Origin: an actinobacterium LLX17
GTDB taxonomy: Bacteria > Actinomycetota > Actinomycetes > Propionibacteriales > Nocardioidaceae
Reading direction: 5' to 3'
Assembly (NCBI GenBank): GCA_000471045.1
Contig: KI301992.1
Coordinates: forward strand, 2,936,940-3,000,939
DNA: 64,000 nucleotides
In this document: positions 63,756 to 64,000 of the stretch, one piece after another
Numbering within the stretch: the stretch's first letter is position 1
Layout of the letters: the number at the start of each line of letters is the position of its first letter
Translations under genes and position numbers: made by a program
Notes under the pieces: generated by a model
Database searches by the model: none
Told to the model about the DNA's origin: nothing
Seen by the model: only the letters and a program-made list of their open reading frames with translations

Positions 63756-63816
63756 GGGGACGCAGGATGATGCATTTGGGTAGTTCTGGCTACCGCGATG
63801 CATCATCGCCCGGTCC
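63756..63816. repeat. GATGATGC/GCATCATC palindromic repeat, copy 3
   Basis: Arms GGGACGCAGGATGATGCAT and its partner ending GATGCATCATCGCC, centre GGGTAGTTCTGGCTACC. Immediately after cobK. Confidence 0.85.
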
Positions 63817-63819
63817 GCA

Positions 63820-63881
63820 GGGGACGCGGAATGATGCTTTTGGGTAGTTCTGGCTACCGCAAAGCATCATCGTGCGTCCCC
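63820..63881. repeat. GATGATGC/GCATCATC palindromic repeat, copy 4
   Basis: Tandem to copy 3, with the same centre. The minus-strand partial gene ends in it. Confidence 0.85.
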
Positions 63882-64000
63882 CGGGGAGCCGGGCGAGGGC
63901 CGGGCCGGGCGAGGGTGACGGTGACGGCGAGGGCGGCGAGGTCCACGGCGGCGGCGAGGCGGACGGCACGGGCGATGTCGGCGGGAGCCGGCCGGGGTCC
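63854..64000 (-). CDS. C-terminal end of a minus-strand gene, probably cobD/cbiB
   Basis: 49 codons are visible: PAPADIARAVRLAAAVDLAALAV fits the C-terminus of adenosylcobinamide-phosphate synthase (CobD/CbiB), which ends with an ADI.RA.RL helix; the cobalamin context supports this but the match is short. The last residues (GTHDDALR) and the stop come from a palindromic repeat. Confidence 0.45.
   Translation of the reverse strand, partial: GPRPAPADIARAVRLAAAVDLAALAVTVTLARPGPRPAPRGTHDDALR

Overview
The window is a 64 kb stretch of high-GC actinobacterial chromosome. Codon use, leaderless promoters, PucR-type regulators, an Mce/Mla-type ATPase, B12-dependent acyl-CoA mutase, ferredoxin-NADP reductase of the FprA type and many Nocardioides/Aeromicrobium-like proteins suggest a member of the Propionibacteriales (Nocardioidaceae-like). 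The genus is an inference. No tRNA, rRNA, CRISPR array or prophage was recognised.

Region 1 (1-21.3 kb) is an accessory cell-envelope and regulator island. It holds the 5' part of an Mce/Mla-type ABC ATPase, a small WC-H protein, two short XRE regulators that look like restriction-modification controller (C) proteins, a 1,344-residue LPXTG-anchored protein with RCC1-like and Ig-like repeats, and a run of secreted proteins of unknown function. Two insertion sequences lie here: an IS110-type element, and an IS3-type element that splits one of the secreted-protein genes. Three PucR-like regulators follow; two are paired with enzyme-like proteins that appear catalytically dead (a P-type ATPase remnant and a biotin-carboxylase remnant). 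Nine copies of a palindrome with arms TTTCTTGTCA / TGACAAGAAA are scattered only through this region, eight of them 121-162 nt upstream of a start codon. The region therefore looks like one regulon, and I consider it the best candidate for an undescribed system.

Region 2 (21.4-41.4 kb) is mostly metabolism and envelope: a class III nucleotide cyclase, an acyl-CoA synthetase, a hotdog thioesterase, 3-hydroxyacyl-CoA dehydrogenase, lipoproteins, FprA, two FAD oxidoreductases (one frameshifted), an FMN-lipoprotein/ApbE/NqrB-reductase electron-transfer operon, a sodium/organic-acid symporter with its small subunit, and a four-gene glycosyltransferase/methyltransferase operon.

Region 3 (41.4-56.2 kb) contains clpB behind a HAIR-like HspR site, an NDH-2 NADH dehydrogenase, esterase, RNase HI, thioesterase, the fused B12-dependent mutase icmF divergent from a MarR regulator, and an acyl-CoA oxidase-like enzyme.

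Region 4 (56.3-64 kb) is a cobalamin locus: a cobalamin riboswitch, then an ECF-type transporter (T, double ATPase, S), a membrane-anchored transcobalamin-like protein, an ABM-domain protein, cobQ, cobK, and the probable 3' end of cobD on the other strand. It would supply the cofactor needed by icmF. Several families of short palindromic repeats sit between genes, and some overlap start or stop codons; one short repeat has been inserted twice, in frame, inside cobQ.
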